Of a stretch of 64,000 nt of DNA, positions 10,780-21,296 are shown one piece after another. The notes under the pieces were generated by a model that did not search any database, was not told the DNA's origin, and saw nothing but the letters and a program-made list of their open reading frames with translations. This DNA comes from Rapana venosa (taxonomy: Eukaryota; Mollusca; Gastropoda; Neogastropoda; Muricidae), in the NCBI GenBank assembly GCA_028751875.1, contig CM054140.1:30636663-30700662 (forward strand), written 5' to 3'. Within the stretch, counting starts at the first letter, position 1, and each line of letters opens with the position of its first letter. The translations under genes were made by a program, and so were the position numbers.

Positions 10780-11575
10780 ATTTGCCAACCGTTTGCCTGT
10801 AGCAAGAGACACCAAGGCCAACTCTAGCCCCATTCCCCTCCAAAAGAAAAGCAAACAACAAAACGAGAAGATGACAAAGACTGTCAGAGCTATACCATCT
10901 CTGGGGCATCAAGAAAGTGGAGAAGACCAAGAGTAATCTATAACCTGATTGTGCCAGCCAACCATCGTCCATCAGGCTCTGCCAACTTTGAAGACACCTT
11001 GCGCCAAAGACTCATCACAGCAAGAGAACATCATCGCAAACCAAGTCTAACAGTGGTCACACCGAACACCCATTACTCCCCTCTCCCCTTCCAAGGACAC
11101 AAACGAATGTTGTGTGAATGACGAGATCTTCTTTGGAGGAGAATCAAAACTGTTAAGGTGGGGACACTCAAACCCTGCCACCCTGAAGAAGACGAGACCA
11201 GAACACAACCTGCCACCCTGAAGAAGACGAGACCAGAACACAACCTGCCACCCTGAAGAAGACAAAAGACCAGAACACAACCTGCCACCCTGAAGAAGAC
11301 GATACCAGAACACAACCTGCCACCCTGAAACTGATGACAGAAGACCAGAACACGAAATGCCACCCTGAAGAAGATGACAGAAGACCAGAGCACAAACTGC
11401 CACCCTGAAGAAGACACAAACTGCCACCCTGAAGAAGATGACACAAACTGCCACCCTGAAGAAGATGACACAAACTGCCATCCTGAAACAGATGGCAGAA
11501 GACCAGAGAAGCCCTGGAGATCGCTGACAGCCCAAGTCGGCAGTCATGACAGCTTTTCTACCACGTAAAGACATG
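10780..11575 (+). other. Candidate exon with tandem block A
   Basis: Bounded by an acceptor-like TTTTATGTTTTCTAG (ending 10779) and a consensus donor ACATG|GTGAGTAA (GT at 11576). One frame near the start is open from 10781 to a TAA at about 10937 and includes VRAIPSLGHQESGEDQE, weakly like the cassette-exon peptide at 22.7-25.2 kb. Block A (about 11178-11515) repeats CCACCCTGAAGAAGAC units of 35, 27 and 24 bp. Units of 35 bp rotate the frame and hit TGA, so the array is not one plus-strand protein. The end (GCAGTCATGACAGCTTTTCT, near 11541) faintly resembles the ends of blocks C and D. Function unknown; it could be noncoding. Confidence 0.4.
11178..11515. repeat. Minisatellite block A
   Basis: About ten units sharing CCACCCTGAAGAAGAYG. 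The first units are 35 bp with GAGACCAGAACACAACCTG; later ones shorten to 24-27 bp with GACACAAACTG. The shortest units are at the 3' side. The shared CACCCTGAA-GA core also occurs in the opening units of block C. Confidence 0.9.
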
Positions 11576-11607
11576 GTGAGTAAACTTTTCTTCTTTTAAT
11601 ATAATTT

Positions 11608-12035
11608 TTTTTTTTTTTTTTTTTTGGGGGGGGGGGGGAGGGGCAGGATAGCCTGGTGGTTAGAGCGTTGGGCTTGTATTCTAACGGCCAGGATTTGAGC
11701 CACCACAAAGGCACCCATTTAAGGGGATTTTCCCCCTGGAGTTAAAATGAGTACGACTCCACTCCCCCACAAGCCCTTCAGATGAGACTGTAATCTGAGG
11801 TCCCGGGTGAGAACCCATGCAGAACATTTTGCACACGTTAAAACCCGTTTGGAAGAATAGGCCATTGTGAACCAGTACGAATGGATGACCAAATTTCAAA
11901 AACGCATGCACACTGGTGTTTTAAACATCATCCCTGAAGTCGGAATGCGGCTATCTTGATAGTGGGTAAAAACGGATGCATAAACATCTCACAAGTGGTG
12001 AAGTTCAAAGCTTTGGCCAAGGAACGAAAAAAAAT
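11608..12035 (+). mobile_element. SINE-1 with tail B, preceded by T and G runs
   Basis: A T run and a G run (to about 11640) lead into the head GGATAGCCTGGTGGTTAGAGCGTTGGG. The B-box region is eroded (GGATTTGAGCCACC). The body runs through GGAGTTAAAATGAGTACGACTCC and CATTGTGAACCAGTACGAA. From about 11900 the tail reads CATGCACACTGGTGTTTTAAAC, CCCTGAAGTCGGAATGCGGC and GTGGGTAAAAACGG. It ends AAGCTTTGGCCAAGGAACGAA. This long tail B replaces the AAAAGCACATGAGTGCTTATTCC tail A of other copies. Confidence 0.85.
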
Positions 12036-12039
12036 CTTT

Positions 12040-12150
12040 TGGAGGGGAAAAATGGGCGAAATAAGATTCCGCCAAGATTCGAACCCACGACTTTATGGAC
12101 CTATGGCATTGAAGTCGGTTTTAACCACTCGACTTGGCGCCTTTTATTAT
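12040..12150 (-). mobile_element. SINE-3 head, tRNA-Leu-like
   Basis: On the minus strand: GGCGCCAAGTCGAGTGGTTAA (A box), a long insertion with TTCAATGCCATAGGTCCAT, and GTGGGTTCGAATCTTGGCGG (B box). The long variable region recalls class II (Leu/Ser) tRNAs. A diverged relative with the same landmarks lies at 13040-13315. Pairing of the T-stem is poor, so it is not called a tRNA gene. It abuts the tail of the preceding SINE-1, so one may have inserted next to the other. Confidence 0.6.
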
Positions 12151-12329
12151 AGTGATGATTATATGGTTTTAAGTTAACCAATTTTTGTTACGTGTTTCCA
12201 TTGTTTGGCAATTTTATCCACTGCTTGCCAGCTGATACCTAGGAAATATGAAACTGTTGATGGATGGGCTGTGAAGCTATTACACAATCTGCCCAGTGGG
12301 GTACTGAAGGTAGGGAATGTTGAAATCAA

Positions 12330-12495
12330 CACACGCACACACGCGTTAAAACCCGTTCCGCCTTTCAGAAGAGGAGGCCATTGTGTGCTGGTAGGAACAG
12401 ATGATAAAATTGACTAAACCGCACGCACTGGGGCGGCTGGATGTAAAAAGAAAAGCACATGAATGCTTATTCCATCATCCTCCAAGTATAAGAAT
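12330..12495 (+). mobile_element. SINE-1 fragment, 3' part with tail A
   Basis: ACACGCGTTAAAACCCGTTCC, AGGAGGCCATTGTGTGCTGG and GGATGTAAAAAGAAAAGCAC, ending TTATTCCATCATCCTCC. Head and central domain absent. Confidence 0.8.
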
Positions 12496-12499
12496 TTAA

Positions 12500-12532
12500 A
12501 TCTATCTCTCTCTGTCTCTCTCTCTGTCTCTG

Positions 12533-12564
<32 letters not shown>

Positions 12565-12612
12565 CACTCTCACACACACCACACACATACACACACACAC
12601 ACATACACACAT
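12500..12612. repeat. (CT)n/(CA)n microsatellite
   Basis: CT with TCTG interruptions, then CA, starting directly at the 3' end of the SINE-1 fragment. Confidence 0.9.
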
Positions 12613-13039
12613 TGATTGGTATCTTTTGATCATATCACTGAAAGCTATTAAGATAGTACTTCATATTAAATCAGTAATGCCATTTGCATCTAGCAGCTAG
12701 GTGGGTGGCAGGGTTGGTTTTGTTTTCTGAACATGGACCATCCCTTAGAAATGTAACGTCGTCTCGACAGTATGAATAGCTGTTCAGGAATATTGTTCAA
12801 CATTTTGGATGTAGACATAGAAGAAATGACAGCAGCACTGAAGAAGGAATTGCATTCTTTTGCAGCTTAGTGACAAAAAGAGTTGCTGAAAAGATGAAAA
12901 TTACAAAATCGTATTGACGAAAGTATCAAAATTATTATCCTGAAAAAATATAAATGTAGCAACAGCTTTTATGACCAAATACAAAATGTCAAAAATACGT
13001 TTAGGTGTAACATTCAATATTTTTCTTGTCTCACCACGA

Positions 13040-13315
13040 AGATAGCCGCATTCGACTAAGGGGCTGGATGCTGCGTAACCCACCAAACACTGACATGGAT
13101 TACGGGATCTTTAACGCGCATTTTTTATCTTCTTCATGTGCATATACACGAAGGGAATTAAAGGACTGGCAGGACTGGATTTGAAGTTGATCTTGGAGAT
13201 AGTGAAAATTCCCAACCTTAATTCACCAGACGCCACTGAGATTCAAACCAATTACTTCATGGATCCAAGGGATTGAAATCGAATGGTCTTAACCATTTGG
13301 CTATTGCGTCCATCA
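13040..13315 (-). mobile_element. SINE-3, longer diverged copy
   Basis: On the minus strand the head reads GACGCAATAGCCAAATGGTTAAG, then a spacer with GATTTCAATCCCTTGGATCC, then the B-box-like TTGGTTTGAATCTCAG. The body continues AAGGTTGGGAATTTTCAC, and the 3' part includes GATCCCGTAATCCATGTCAG. Head landmarks match 12040-12150. Confidence 0.65.
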
Positions 13316-13404
13316 GACATCATGGACAAAACGATTTAATAGCCCAGTGGTGGAAGTTATAGCTGTAAGTCTTGAGCTGTGTCAGAGGTAGAGTTGAACC
13401 TGGT

Positions 13405-13510
13405 AGAGCCATTTATCTCTGTTTACGGGGTGCATGCTGGGTACTGATGCTTCCGTAACCGACCAATTGACAGATTTATGGGGTCTTTAATGTGCATAAC
13501 ACAAGGAAGG
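13405..13510 (-). mobile_element. SINE-3 3' fragment
   Basis: TGCTGGGTACTGATGCTTCCGTAACCGACC and ATTTATGGGGTCTTTAATGTGC parallel the GATGCTGCGTAACCCACC and ATTACGGGATCTTTAACGCGC of the copy at 13.07-13.12 kb. The head is missing. Confidence 0.55.
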
Positions 13511-14722
13511 AAGAGCACTCCATCGCAGAACTTTTTATATTATGTTCTAAAATTGTTTGGATTTTTCAAAATTCATGCACTGTTTTGATATTCTGAATGT
13601 TATCATCGCAAGTTTGCCTATTACCATGTAATAAAGTATTCACATTCTTTTTATTTGGTGTTACAGTATCGATTGTTTGACGACAATGAAGAAACAAATG
13701 TTCCTCTCTTTGATTAGGTGACCACAAGCACAAGATGAATCGTCCAGTAAATATCTTTTGATTAAATGCGAGTTGAGTTGCTCATTTCGAGTCTTAGTCT
13801 GCAGTGAAGGATTGCCGTTTTCTTTTTCCATAGTTAGACTAGTTCGGAACTATTACACCCCCATCAGAGAGAAAATGTTGAAATTTTTTATTTTTTATAG
13901 AAGTAACTTAACTTGAACCTGCAGGGTAATTCGTTCCATAATGTAGTGGTGGAGGGAAACAAGAAGCCATGTACGTTTCAGTTCTACTTGTTGGTACTAG
14001 TCTGTTGAGGGGTCCCTGTCTGTTGTACAGAGTTTAGGAACAAAGTAATGGATGGAGTAGGCTTGTTAGTTTGGAGCATTGTCATGGAATAAAATTATGG
14101 TAAAATGCCAAATCATGCCGCCATGGATTAATCTACGATAAACACCAATTTATGCCTGTCAAATGTTCTCCTTTTAAAGGGCAGAACTCTGATTCTTGAT
14201 AGTTTCAAATGACTCCTACCATGGACGGCTTCAGTAATAATTCGTACAGCTTTTAAACGGAGATCTGTTAAGTATTGGATAATTTCTTGGTGCAACTATC
14301 CGAAATATCATCATAATCAAATATTGGTAAAAATTAATAATTTAAACATTGTTTAACGCTTTTATGTTCAGCCTGTACTTATATGATTCTAAACAAGAAT
14401 TAAGTAGGTTACACTTAACAATTTTTAAAAACGTTCATGCCATTTAGTTATTTTAGATAGTAATATCTAAATGTTTATGATGAGGAAGACCTTGTGAGTG
14501 TGCCCAAATGTTAAGACTGGCATGGGTTGTGATCTCTAGCAAACTTCACTGTTAAGTCCTAGTTAAACTGTCATGCTAATGATAGGAACAAAGTTGCAGG
14601 TTAGTGACATAAAAGTATGTGAAGAAAATCTGAATACTTGTTACACCAAAGAGCAAAATAAGTAGCAGGAAGGGTGACTTTTTGAAACTTATACAGGAGA
14701 GATTATATTTTCAGTGTATTCC
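13511..14722. other. Unique AT-rich sequence
   Basis: About 1.2 kb with no open frame above 60 codons and no recognised repeat. Probably intergenic or intronic. Confidence 0.45.
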
Positions 14723-14723
14723 A

Positions 14724-14791
14724 CCCCCCCCCCCCCCCCCCCGCCCCCCATAGGGTAAAACCCTTGACCTAAAGTGCTGAATAGGGTTCAT

Positions 14792-14829
<38 letters not shown>
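14724..14829. repeat. Poly-C (19) and poly-G (36) runs
   Basis: A C run (14724-14742, then G, then six more C) and a G run (14794-14829) 45 bp apart, directly before a SINE-1 head. Together they could fold as a C:G hairpin. Confidence 0.9.
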
Positions 14830-14830
<1 letters not shown>

Positions 14831-15185
14831 GTGATAGCCAGGTGGTCAATAGTGTTGGGCTTGCGATCTGACAGCCCAGGATCGAGGCCAGGTTTGAGTC
14901 ACCACCTAGATGCCGTTCAAGGGGATTTCCCCACTGGAGTTAACATTAGTGCGGACTCCGCTCCCCCGAAACTATAAACCGAGGTCACTTGTGTGAACGC
15001 ACGCACGCAGGTCACATGTTAAAACCTGTTCCGCCTTTCGGAAGAGTAGGTAACTGTGTGCCAGGGAGAATGGTTGACAATTTACAAAACTGCAGGCACA
15101 CGGGGACTAGTTGTATATAAAAACAAGTATAAGTACACAGGTGTTTATTCCATTATCCTAAAAATAAAAGAATTATAAAAAATGA
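14830..15185 (+). mobile_element. SINE-1, near full length, tail A
   Basis: GTGATAGCCAGGTGGTCAATAG head, CCGTTCAAGGGGATTTCCCC, GAGTTAACATTAGTGCGGACTCC, and the central ACTATAAACCGAGGTCAC. Then GTTCCGCCTTTCGGAAGAGTAGG and a tail ending TTATTCCATTATCC and AATAAAAGAATTATAAAAAA. The head carries an extra segment (CTTGCGATCTGACAGCCCAGG) also seen in the 22.2-22.7 kb copy, so these two form a subfamily. Confidence 0.9.
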
Positions 15186-15778
15186 AATCCCCCTAGGAAC
15201 TTAAGACCCCAGACTGGCCATCCAGGCACTCTCCACAGCTTCAATATCTTATTATTGGCAATAATGACAAGCATCCAAGGCTTTCATGGTCAGGACCACT
15301 CTGCCTGATGAATAGGTAATCAATGGCTCTGCATGGTCATCTCTACAGTAAGGTTAAGGTTTTCCTTGGTGGTGGCAGTTGCTGGTCTTCCTGTCCTCAG
15401 GTCATCATCAACATTCTTCTTTGTGCCATGCTAAAATTCTGTCACCCAGTGTTTAATAATTGTGGTATAGGAAGAAGCCCTGCTATGTATTATATTCTTC
15501 ATGTCTTGGTGAATGTCATTTAGAAGCTGCTACTTGATCAAGCATTCACACTCGATTTTCAACTTGTTGTAACACCCCCCTCTCCCCCTAAGGATCTGCT
15601 GAAGTATATACAACAGAAATAGGATCAAGAAAACTGGTATAAAAATGTAATTGATTGTAGCTATCACTATTTGATCAGTCTAGATAACTTATGTAGACGA
15701 GGCTATAAACTTTGTAGCCACCTCTTGTATTGTTTTGCTGTAACTACTTTGATATTACTAAATTGTTTTTTTTCACAG
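15186..15778. other. Unique sequence, probable intron before block B
   Basis: No gene seen. It ends AAATTGTTTTTTTTCACAG, a strong polypyrimidine-AG acceptor. Confidence 0.45.
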
Positions 15779-17291
15779 ATCTTCTCCATTCACTCATCCT
15801 GGACCTTCTCACCTCAAGCTCTGGAGACACCAGCAGCACGATGTTACAGCACGAGGCCCAGAGAACTGGTCCATACCCACATGACGAAGTTGACTCGTGT
15901 TAGGCCGATAAGGGAAATGGGCGTAGAGTGGGAGATGTAAATGCTTCGTTAAAACCCTGATGGGCAAAGCCCTGAAGGGCAGAAAACCCTGAAGGGCAAA
16001 GCCCTCATAGGTAAAATCATGAAGGGCAAACCCACAGAACTTGAAGGGCAGAAAACCCCACAGGGGGCAACATCGCGATGGACAAGCCCCTGAAGGGCAA
16101 AATCCTGGCAAGATCCTGAAGGGCAGCAACATGCAAAACAGGCCCCTGAAGGGCAACATTCTGATTGACAGGCCCCTGAAGGGTGACATTCTGATAGACA
16201 AGCCCCTGAAGGGCGATAATCTGATAAAGCCCCTGAAGGGCGATAACCTGATAAAGCCTCTGAAGGGCGATAACCTGATAAAGCCTCTGAAGGGCGATAA
16301 CCTGACAGACCCCTGAAGGGCAACAACCTGATAGACAGGCCCCTGAAGGGCGATAACCTGATAGACAAGCCCATGAAGGGCGGGCGATAACCTGATAGAC
16401 AAGCCCCTGAAGGACGATAACCTTATAAAGCCCCTGAAGGGCGATAACCTGATAGACAAGCCCCTGAAGGGCGATAACCTGATAGACAAGCCCCTGAAGG
16501 GCGACAACCTGATAGACAGGCCCCTGAAGGGCGATAACCTGATAGACAAGCCCCTGAAGGGCGATAACCTGATAGACACGCCCCTGAAGGGCGATAACCT
16601 GATAGACACGCCCCTGAAGGGCGATAACCTGATAGACACGCCCCTGAAGGGCGATAACCTGATAGACACGCCCCTGAAGGGCGACAACCTGATAGACAGG
16701 CCCCTGAAGGGCGATAACCTGATAGACAGGCCCCTGAAGGGCGATAACCTGATAGACACGCCCCTGAAGGGCGATAACCTGATAGACACGCCCCTGAAGG
16801 GCGATAACCTGATAGACAGGCCCCTGAAGGGAGATAACCTGATAGACAAGCCCCTGAAGGGTGACAACCTGATAGACAGGCCCCTGAAGGGCGATAACCT
16901 GATAGACAAGCCCCTGAAGGGCGATAACCTGATAGACAAGCCCCTGAAGGGCGATAACCTGATAGACAAGCCCCTGAAGGGCGATAACCTGATAGACAAG
17001 CCCCTGAAGGGCAATAACCTGATAGACAAGCCCCTGAAGGGCGATAACCTGATTGACAGGCCCCTGAAGGGCAAATACAGTGCATAGCCTGACATCACTC
17101 TCCAGGGATCTGAGACATGGATGTCCTTTCAGATCCCACTGGGTTGAACTGCAAATTTGATAGTCTGGAGGCTTTCGTATCAGAGTGGCGTGTATATGAC
17201 CTCCCACTTCAGGGATCAAATACAATGAGAGCAGTGAGAATTGTGGTTTCTGTGGACATCTGATATCTGACATGCAGCAGCGTGTACAAAG
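15779..17291 (+). other. Candidate exon with tandem block B
   Basis: A strong acceptor (TTTTTTTTCACAG ending 15778) and a consensus donor (TACAAAG|GTAAGTAATG, GT at 17292) bound 1,513 bp. With the phase-1 entry used by blocks C and D, the frame is open for 40 codons and stops at TAG 15901. A second frame is open until TAA about 15938. The array (15950-17070) follows. On the plus strand one frame reads PLKGDNLID but breaks where 20- and 27-bp partial units occur. On the minus strand all three frames stay open, so minus-strand ORF length carries no information. Noncoding exon, decayed coding exon or simple minisatellite are all possible. Confidence 0.45.
15950..17075. repeat. 30-bp minisatellite block B
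   Basis: A diverged left part (15950-16430), with units of variable length and GGGCAAA or GGGCAAC variants, passes into a uniform right part (about 16435-17060). The right part has 20 or so exact 30-bp units: CCCCTGAAGGGCGATAACCT plus GATAGACA and AG, CG or GG. The AG/CG/GG dimer at the unit end is the main variation and occurs in runs. Homogeneity on the right suggests recent amplification. Confidence 0.95.
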
Positions 17292-17824
17292 GTAAGTAAT
17301 GCAAAGCCTCCCGACATTCAACCGCTACCTTGCGTACTTCACATGTATATGCGTGTTTGCATAATGTTTATGAAAGTGCCTCAGTCATCTTTATTTGCCG
17401 AGCTCGAATCCAAATTTGTCCCTGGAGTTACAAATATGACTTAATGATCACGGATTTCAAAACTTCCCCAGGAGTGCATAAACCTTACTGGGTGATCACA
17501 GAGGGAGCCAGTTTTTGCATCGACACTGCTTTTGGTGTCCTAAAGTGACACAGCTGACAGAACCCTTGCACACAAGTGCTCATAAGGGGAAGGAACACAT
17601 TTAACCCCTGGACATTATCTTGAAGCATTTGCTGGACCTCTGGGTCTCTTCCTTCTTGCCCTGATTCCTTAAAAGTCGAAGCATAGATGTCAAAACAGTC
17701 ATGTGGGTCATCTTAGTTCTCTGGCCTTGTGTCTCTAGTGGCTAACACGTACCAAGACCTCAGAGGTAAGTACACTTACATTTCTTTTCCTTTCTTTTTT
17801 CTCTTTTTTTTGGTGGGGGTGGGA
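17292..17824. other. Unique sequence, probable intron
   Basis: No gene recognised. A consensus donor (CCTCAGAG|GTAAGTACAC) lies at 17766; see rejected items for the small exon it might end. Confidence 0.4.
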
Positions 17825-17965
17825 CTACTTTTCGTGGTACCACCGTGAAGCCTTCTAAAAGGCTGAACGGGTGTTAAACTTGTGCGCAAGATGTTCTGGC
17901 ATGCACGGGAGTGGAGTCGGCACTGGTGTCAACTCCAGGGAAAAATCCCCTCCTGACTCGGTAGT
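17825..17965 (-). mobile_element. SINE-1 fragment
   Basis: The plus strand shows AAGGCTGAACGGGTGTTAAAC, TTGTGCGCAAGATGTTCTGG, GAGTGGAGTCGGCACTGGTG and TCAACTCCAGGGAAAAATCC. An internal deletion removes the central AAACCGAGGTCC domain. Confidence 0.7.
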
Positions 17966-18159
17966 GGGTCGACCCAGCACCTCAGATCATGATCAGCATA
18001 AACAATATTCTTTTGCTGCTTAGAAAATAAAATTCAGGTAAAGCATGTATGCCTCGGGGCTTTTTTAAAACTTCACAAAGAACTGGTCAACCATTGTATC
18101 CAAAGAATACTTTGGAATTGTTAGCGGATGAACAAACATAACGGTATTATTTTCGGAAA

Positions 18160-18349
18160 GATAAATAAATAATAATAATAATAATAATATATGGAATTTA
18201 TATAGCGCTGAATCTTGTAAAAAACAAACAAATCGAAGCGCTTGCACTCAATCATTTACAGGCATGCAACTCTCCTTAAACATAATGAGAAATCCATGCG
18301 CGCGCACTACGCACGCACACGCACGCACACACATACACACACATACACA

Positions 18350-18419
<70 letters not shown>

Positions 18420-18800
18420 CAACACTTAGACGGTGAAAGATGCTGTTGAAAATTAGGGACAGATATGTGGGGGGAAAATCTCAGGTAGGAAATAAGTGTG
18501 TTTTGAGGCTGGATTTGAAGGAATCAAGTGAAGGCTTTTGACGAAGTGAAAGAGGGAGGTCATTCCAGGTGGATGGACCAGAAACAGAGAAGGAGCGACG
18601 GCCAACAGTGGTTTGTTTGAATCTGGGTGTTCGAAAGCACAAAGTATCTGCGGCTGAACGAAGGGAACGGGATGGAGTGTACAGGTGAAGACAGTTAGAG
18701 ATAAGAGGGTGCAGATTTGTGGAGACATTTGAAACAGAGGGTAGAGAATAACATCATCCAATCTTTTTTCCAAATATGATTTTCCAGGGGAACTGAATGG
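18160..18800. mobile_element. Dispersed repeat with ATTTATATAGCGCT motif and CA microsatellite
   Basis: An ATA/AAT run, then GGAATTTATATAGCGCTGAA and AATCGAAGCGCTTGCACTC, then a long CA run (18340-18415). After it come GACGGTGAAAGATGCTG, GTGTTTTGAGGCTGGATTTG and GGTCATTCCAGGTGG. The ATATAGCGCT end matches the 3' tails at 24.4, 33.05 and 42.55 kb in inverse orientation. The element class is not certain. Confidence 0.55.
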
Positions 18801-18844
18801 CATCTTAAGAAAAATCTACCTCGTTCACTGATGACTGTAGCTGT

Positions 18845-19268
18845 AGCATTAATGTGTACTCTCTCTGTGTCTGTGTCTTGTTTTTCTCTCTGTGAGTCTG
18901 TCTCCCTGTGTCTCTCTCTCCGTCTCTCTCCGTCTCTGTGCGTCTTTCTCTGTGTCTGTCTCTTTGTTTCTCTCTTTCTCTGCCTATCTGTGTCTCTCGC
19001 TGTCGCTGTGTCTCTGTACCAATCTTTCTGTCTCTGTCTTGTCTCTCTTTGTCTCTCTCTTTCTCTGTCTCTGTCTCTTTGTTTCTCTCTGTGTATCTAT
19101 CTCTATTTTCTCTCTGTCTCTTTCTCTCTCTGACTTTCTATCTGTCTGTCTCTCTCTGTGTTTCTGTCTCTCTGTCTTTCTCTCTGTCTGTCTCTTTCTC
19201 TCTGCCTCTCTCTCTCTCTCTTTCTGTCTCTTTGTCTCTCTCTTTCTCTGTCGCTCTCTGTCTCTCTG
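18845..19268. repeat. (CT)n/(TCTG)n imperfect pyrimidine tract
   Basis: About 420 bp of CT dinucleotides with periodic G. The serine/leucine-rich ORFs across it are artefacts. It lies directly upstream of the intron 3' end of block C. Confidence 0.9.
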
Positions 19269-19351
19269 TACCAAGAGAACAATTGAAACTTTGTTCACAG
19301 TATTAAAATCGGATTAAAACCAAGATATTTAACACACGTCTTTCTTTTCAG

Positions 19352-21296
19352 GCCGCACTACTGTCCTTGAAGATTATGCCAGGACAAACTACACCATGAA
19401 AGACTACACAAGGATAAACATGAAAGACACCACCCTGAATGAAAGACGCCACCCTGAATGAAAGACGCCACCATGAATGAAAGACGCCACCCTGAATGAA
19501 AGACACCACCATGAAAGTGCCACCATGAAAGACTGCACCATAAAAGACTGCACCATAAAAGACTGCACCATGAAAGACTGCACCATGAAAGACTGCACCA
19601 TGAAAGACTGCACCATGAAAGACTGCACCGTGAAAGACACCACCATGAAAGAAAGATGCCACCATAAAAGACTACACCATGAAAGACCATCATGAAAGAA
19701 AGACGCCACCATAAGACTGCACCATGAAAGACACCACCATGAAAGACACCACCATGAAAGACACCACCATGAAAGACACCACCATAAGACTGCACCATGA
19801 AAGACACCACCATGAAAGACACCACCATGAAAGACACCACCATGAAAGACACCACCATGAAAGACACCACCATGAAAGACTGCACATGAAAGAAAGACGC
19901 CACCATAAAAGACCGCACCATAAAGACACCCCCATGAAAGAAAGACACCACCATAAAAGACTGCACCAAGAAAGACACCATCATGAAAGACGCCACCATA
20001 AAAGACTGCACCATGAAAGACTGCACCATGAAAGACGCCACCATGAAAGATGCCACCATGAAAGAAAGACGCCACCATGAAAGAAAGACGCCACCATAAA
20101 AGACTGCACCATGAAAGACTGCACCATGAAAGACACCACCATGAAAGACACCACCATGAAAGACACCATCATGAAAGATGCCACCATGAAAGACTGCACC
20201 ATGAAAGACACCACCATGAAAGAAAGACGCCACCATGAAAAAAAGACGCCACCATGAAAGACACCACCATAAGACTGCACCATGAAAGACACCACCATGA
20301 AAGAAAGACGCCACCATGAAAGAAAGACACCACCATGAAAGAAAGACGCCACCATGAAAGACACCACTATGAAAGAAAGACGCCTCCATGAAAGACACCA
20401 CCATGAAAGAAAGACTGCACCAAGAAAGTCGCCTCCATGAAAGCCGCACCAAGAAAGACGCCACCATGAAAGACTGCACCAAGAAAGACGCCACCATAAA
20501 AGACTGCACCATGAAAGACGCCCCCATGAAAGACTGCACCAAGAAAGACACCACCATAAGACTGCACCATGAAAGACGCCCCCATGAAAGACTGCACCAA
20601 GAAAGACTGCACCATGAAAGACGCCACCATAAAAGACTGCACCATGAAAGACGCCCCCATGAAAGACGCCACCATGAAAGACTGCACCATGAAAGACTGC
20701 ACCATAAAAGACTACACCATGAAAGACTACACCAAGAAAGACGCCACTATGAAAGACACCACCATAAGACATCACCATAAAAGACTGCACCATGAAAGAC
20801 ACCACCATAAAAGACACCACCATGAAAGACACCACCACCATGAAGAAAGACGCCACCATGAAAGACACCACCATAAGACTGCACCATGAAAGACACCACC
20901 ATGAAAGAAAGACACCACCATGAAAGAAAGACGCCACCATGAAAGAAAGACGCCACCATGAAAGACACCACCATGAAAGAAAGACGCCACCATGAAAGAA
21001 AGACGCCTCCATGAAAGACACCACCATGAAAGAAAGACACCACCATGAAAGAAAGACACCACCATGAAAGAAAGACGCCACCATGAAAGAAAGACACCAC
21101 CATGAAAGAAAGACACCACCATGAAAGACTGCACAAGATCTGGTCTCACAATATAACCCAGGCAACGCAAAGAAGAAGAAAGGCTGCACCATGAAAGAAA
21201 GACGCCACCATGAATACTATATCGCCAAGACGCTCGCAGTCAGATTTCTGCCACATCCTTGGGTACATCAAGTAAAGTACTACACGACACCAGTAG
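19352..21296 (+). other. Candidate exon with tandem block C
   Basis: The upstream intron end (ACCAAGAGAACAATTGAAA, ending TTTCTTTTCAG at 19351) matches that of block D (ACCAAGAAAACAATTGAAA, ending TTCTTTTTCAG). Entering in phase 1, the exon reads RTTVLEDYARTNYTMKDYTR, paralogous to LTDAVEDYAMKNMKNYIRKN of block D. This frame stops after 35 codons (TGA 19459). The array follows (about 19400-21130). The 3' end reads AVRFLPHPW-VHQVKYYTTPV, matches block D at peptide level, and leaves in phase 1 at CCAGTAG|GTATCT (GT at 21297). No domain is recognised. The stop and frame-rotating units mean the block is not translated whole as it stands. Confidence 0.55.
19400..21130. repeat. 15/19-bp minisatellite block C
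   Basis: More than 100 units built on CACCATGAAAGAC plus AC, TG or GC. The 15-bp unit (ACCATGAAAGACTGC or -ACC) alternates with a 19-bp unit in which GAAA is doubled (ACCATGAAAGAAAGACGCC). The first four units carry CCCTGAATGAAAGACG, linking block C to block A. Two plus-strand frames of the 15-bp unit are open (MKDTT, HHERL). Each 19-bp unit shifts the frame by one, and the third frame is closed by TGA. All three minus-strand frames are open by composition. Confidence 0.95.

Noticed and set aside
11047..11574. Minus-strand 175-codon ORF over block A
   Set aside because: Open only because TGA in the plus-strand unit reads TCA in reverse. Other frames are open too.
15950..17075. CRISPR array
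   Set aside because: The 30-bp repeats are directly adjacent with no unique spacers, and the DNA is eukaryotic.
15809..17321. Minus-strand ORFs of about 430 codons across block B
   Set aside because: All three minus-strand frames are open because the 30-bp unit has no stop in any of them. ORF length is therefore a consequence of the repeat, and the splice signals seen are on the plus strand.
17739..17765. A 27-bp symmetric microexon between TTGTGTCTCTAG and GTAAGTACAC
   Set aside because: The phase (2+24+1) fits the neighbouring pattern, but an AG followed by a donor 27 bp later is common by chance and nothing else supports it.
19348..21192. Minus-strand ORFs of about 400 codons across block C (GAVFH/VQSFM-type repeats)
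   Set aside because: Again all three minus-strand frames are open through unit composition. Paralogous borders and phases support the plus strand.
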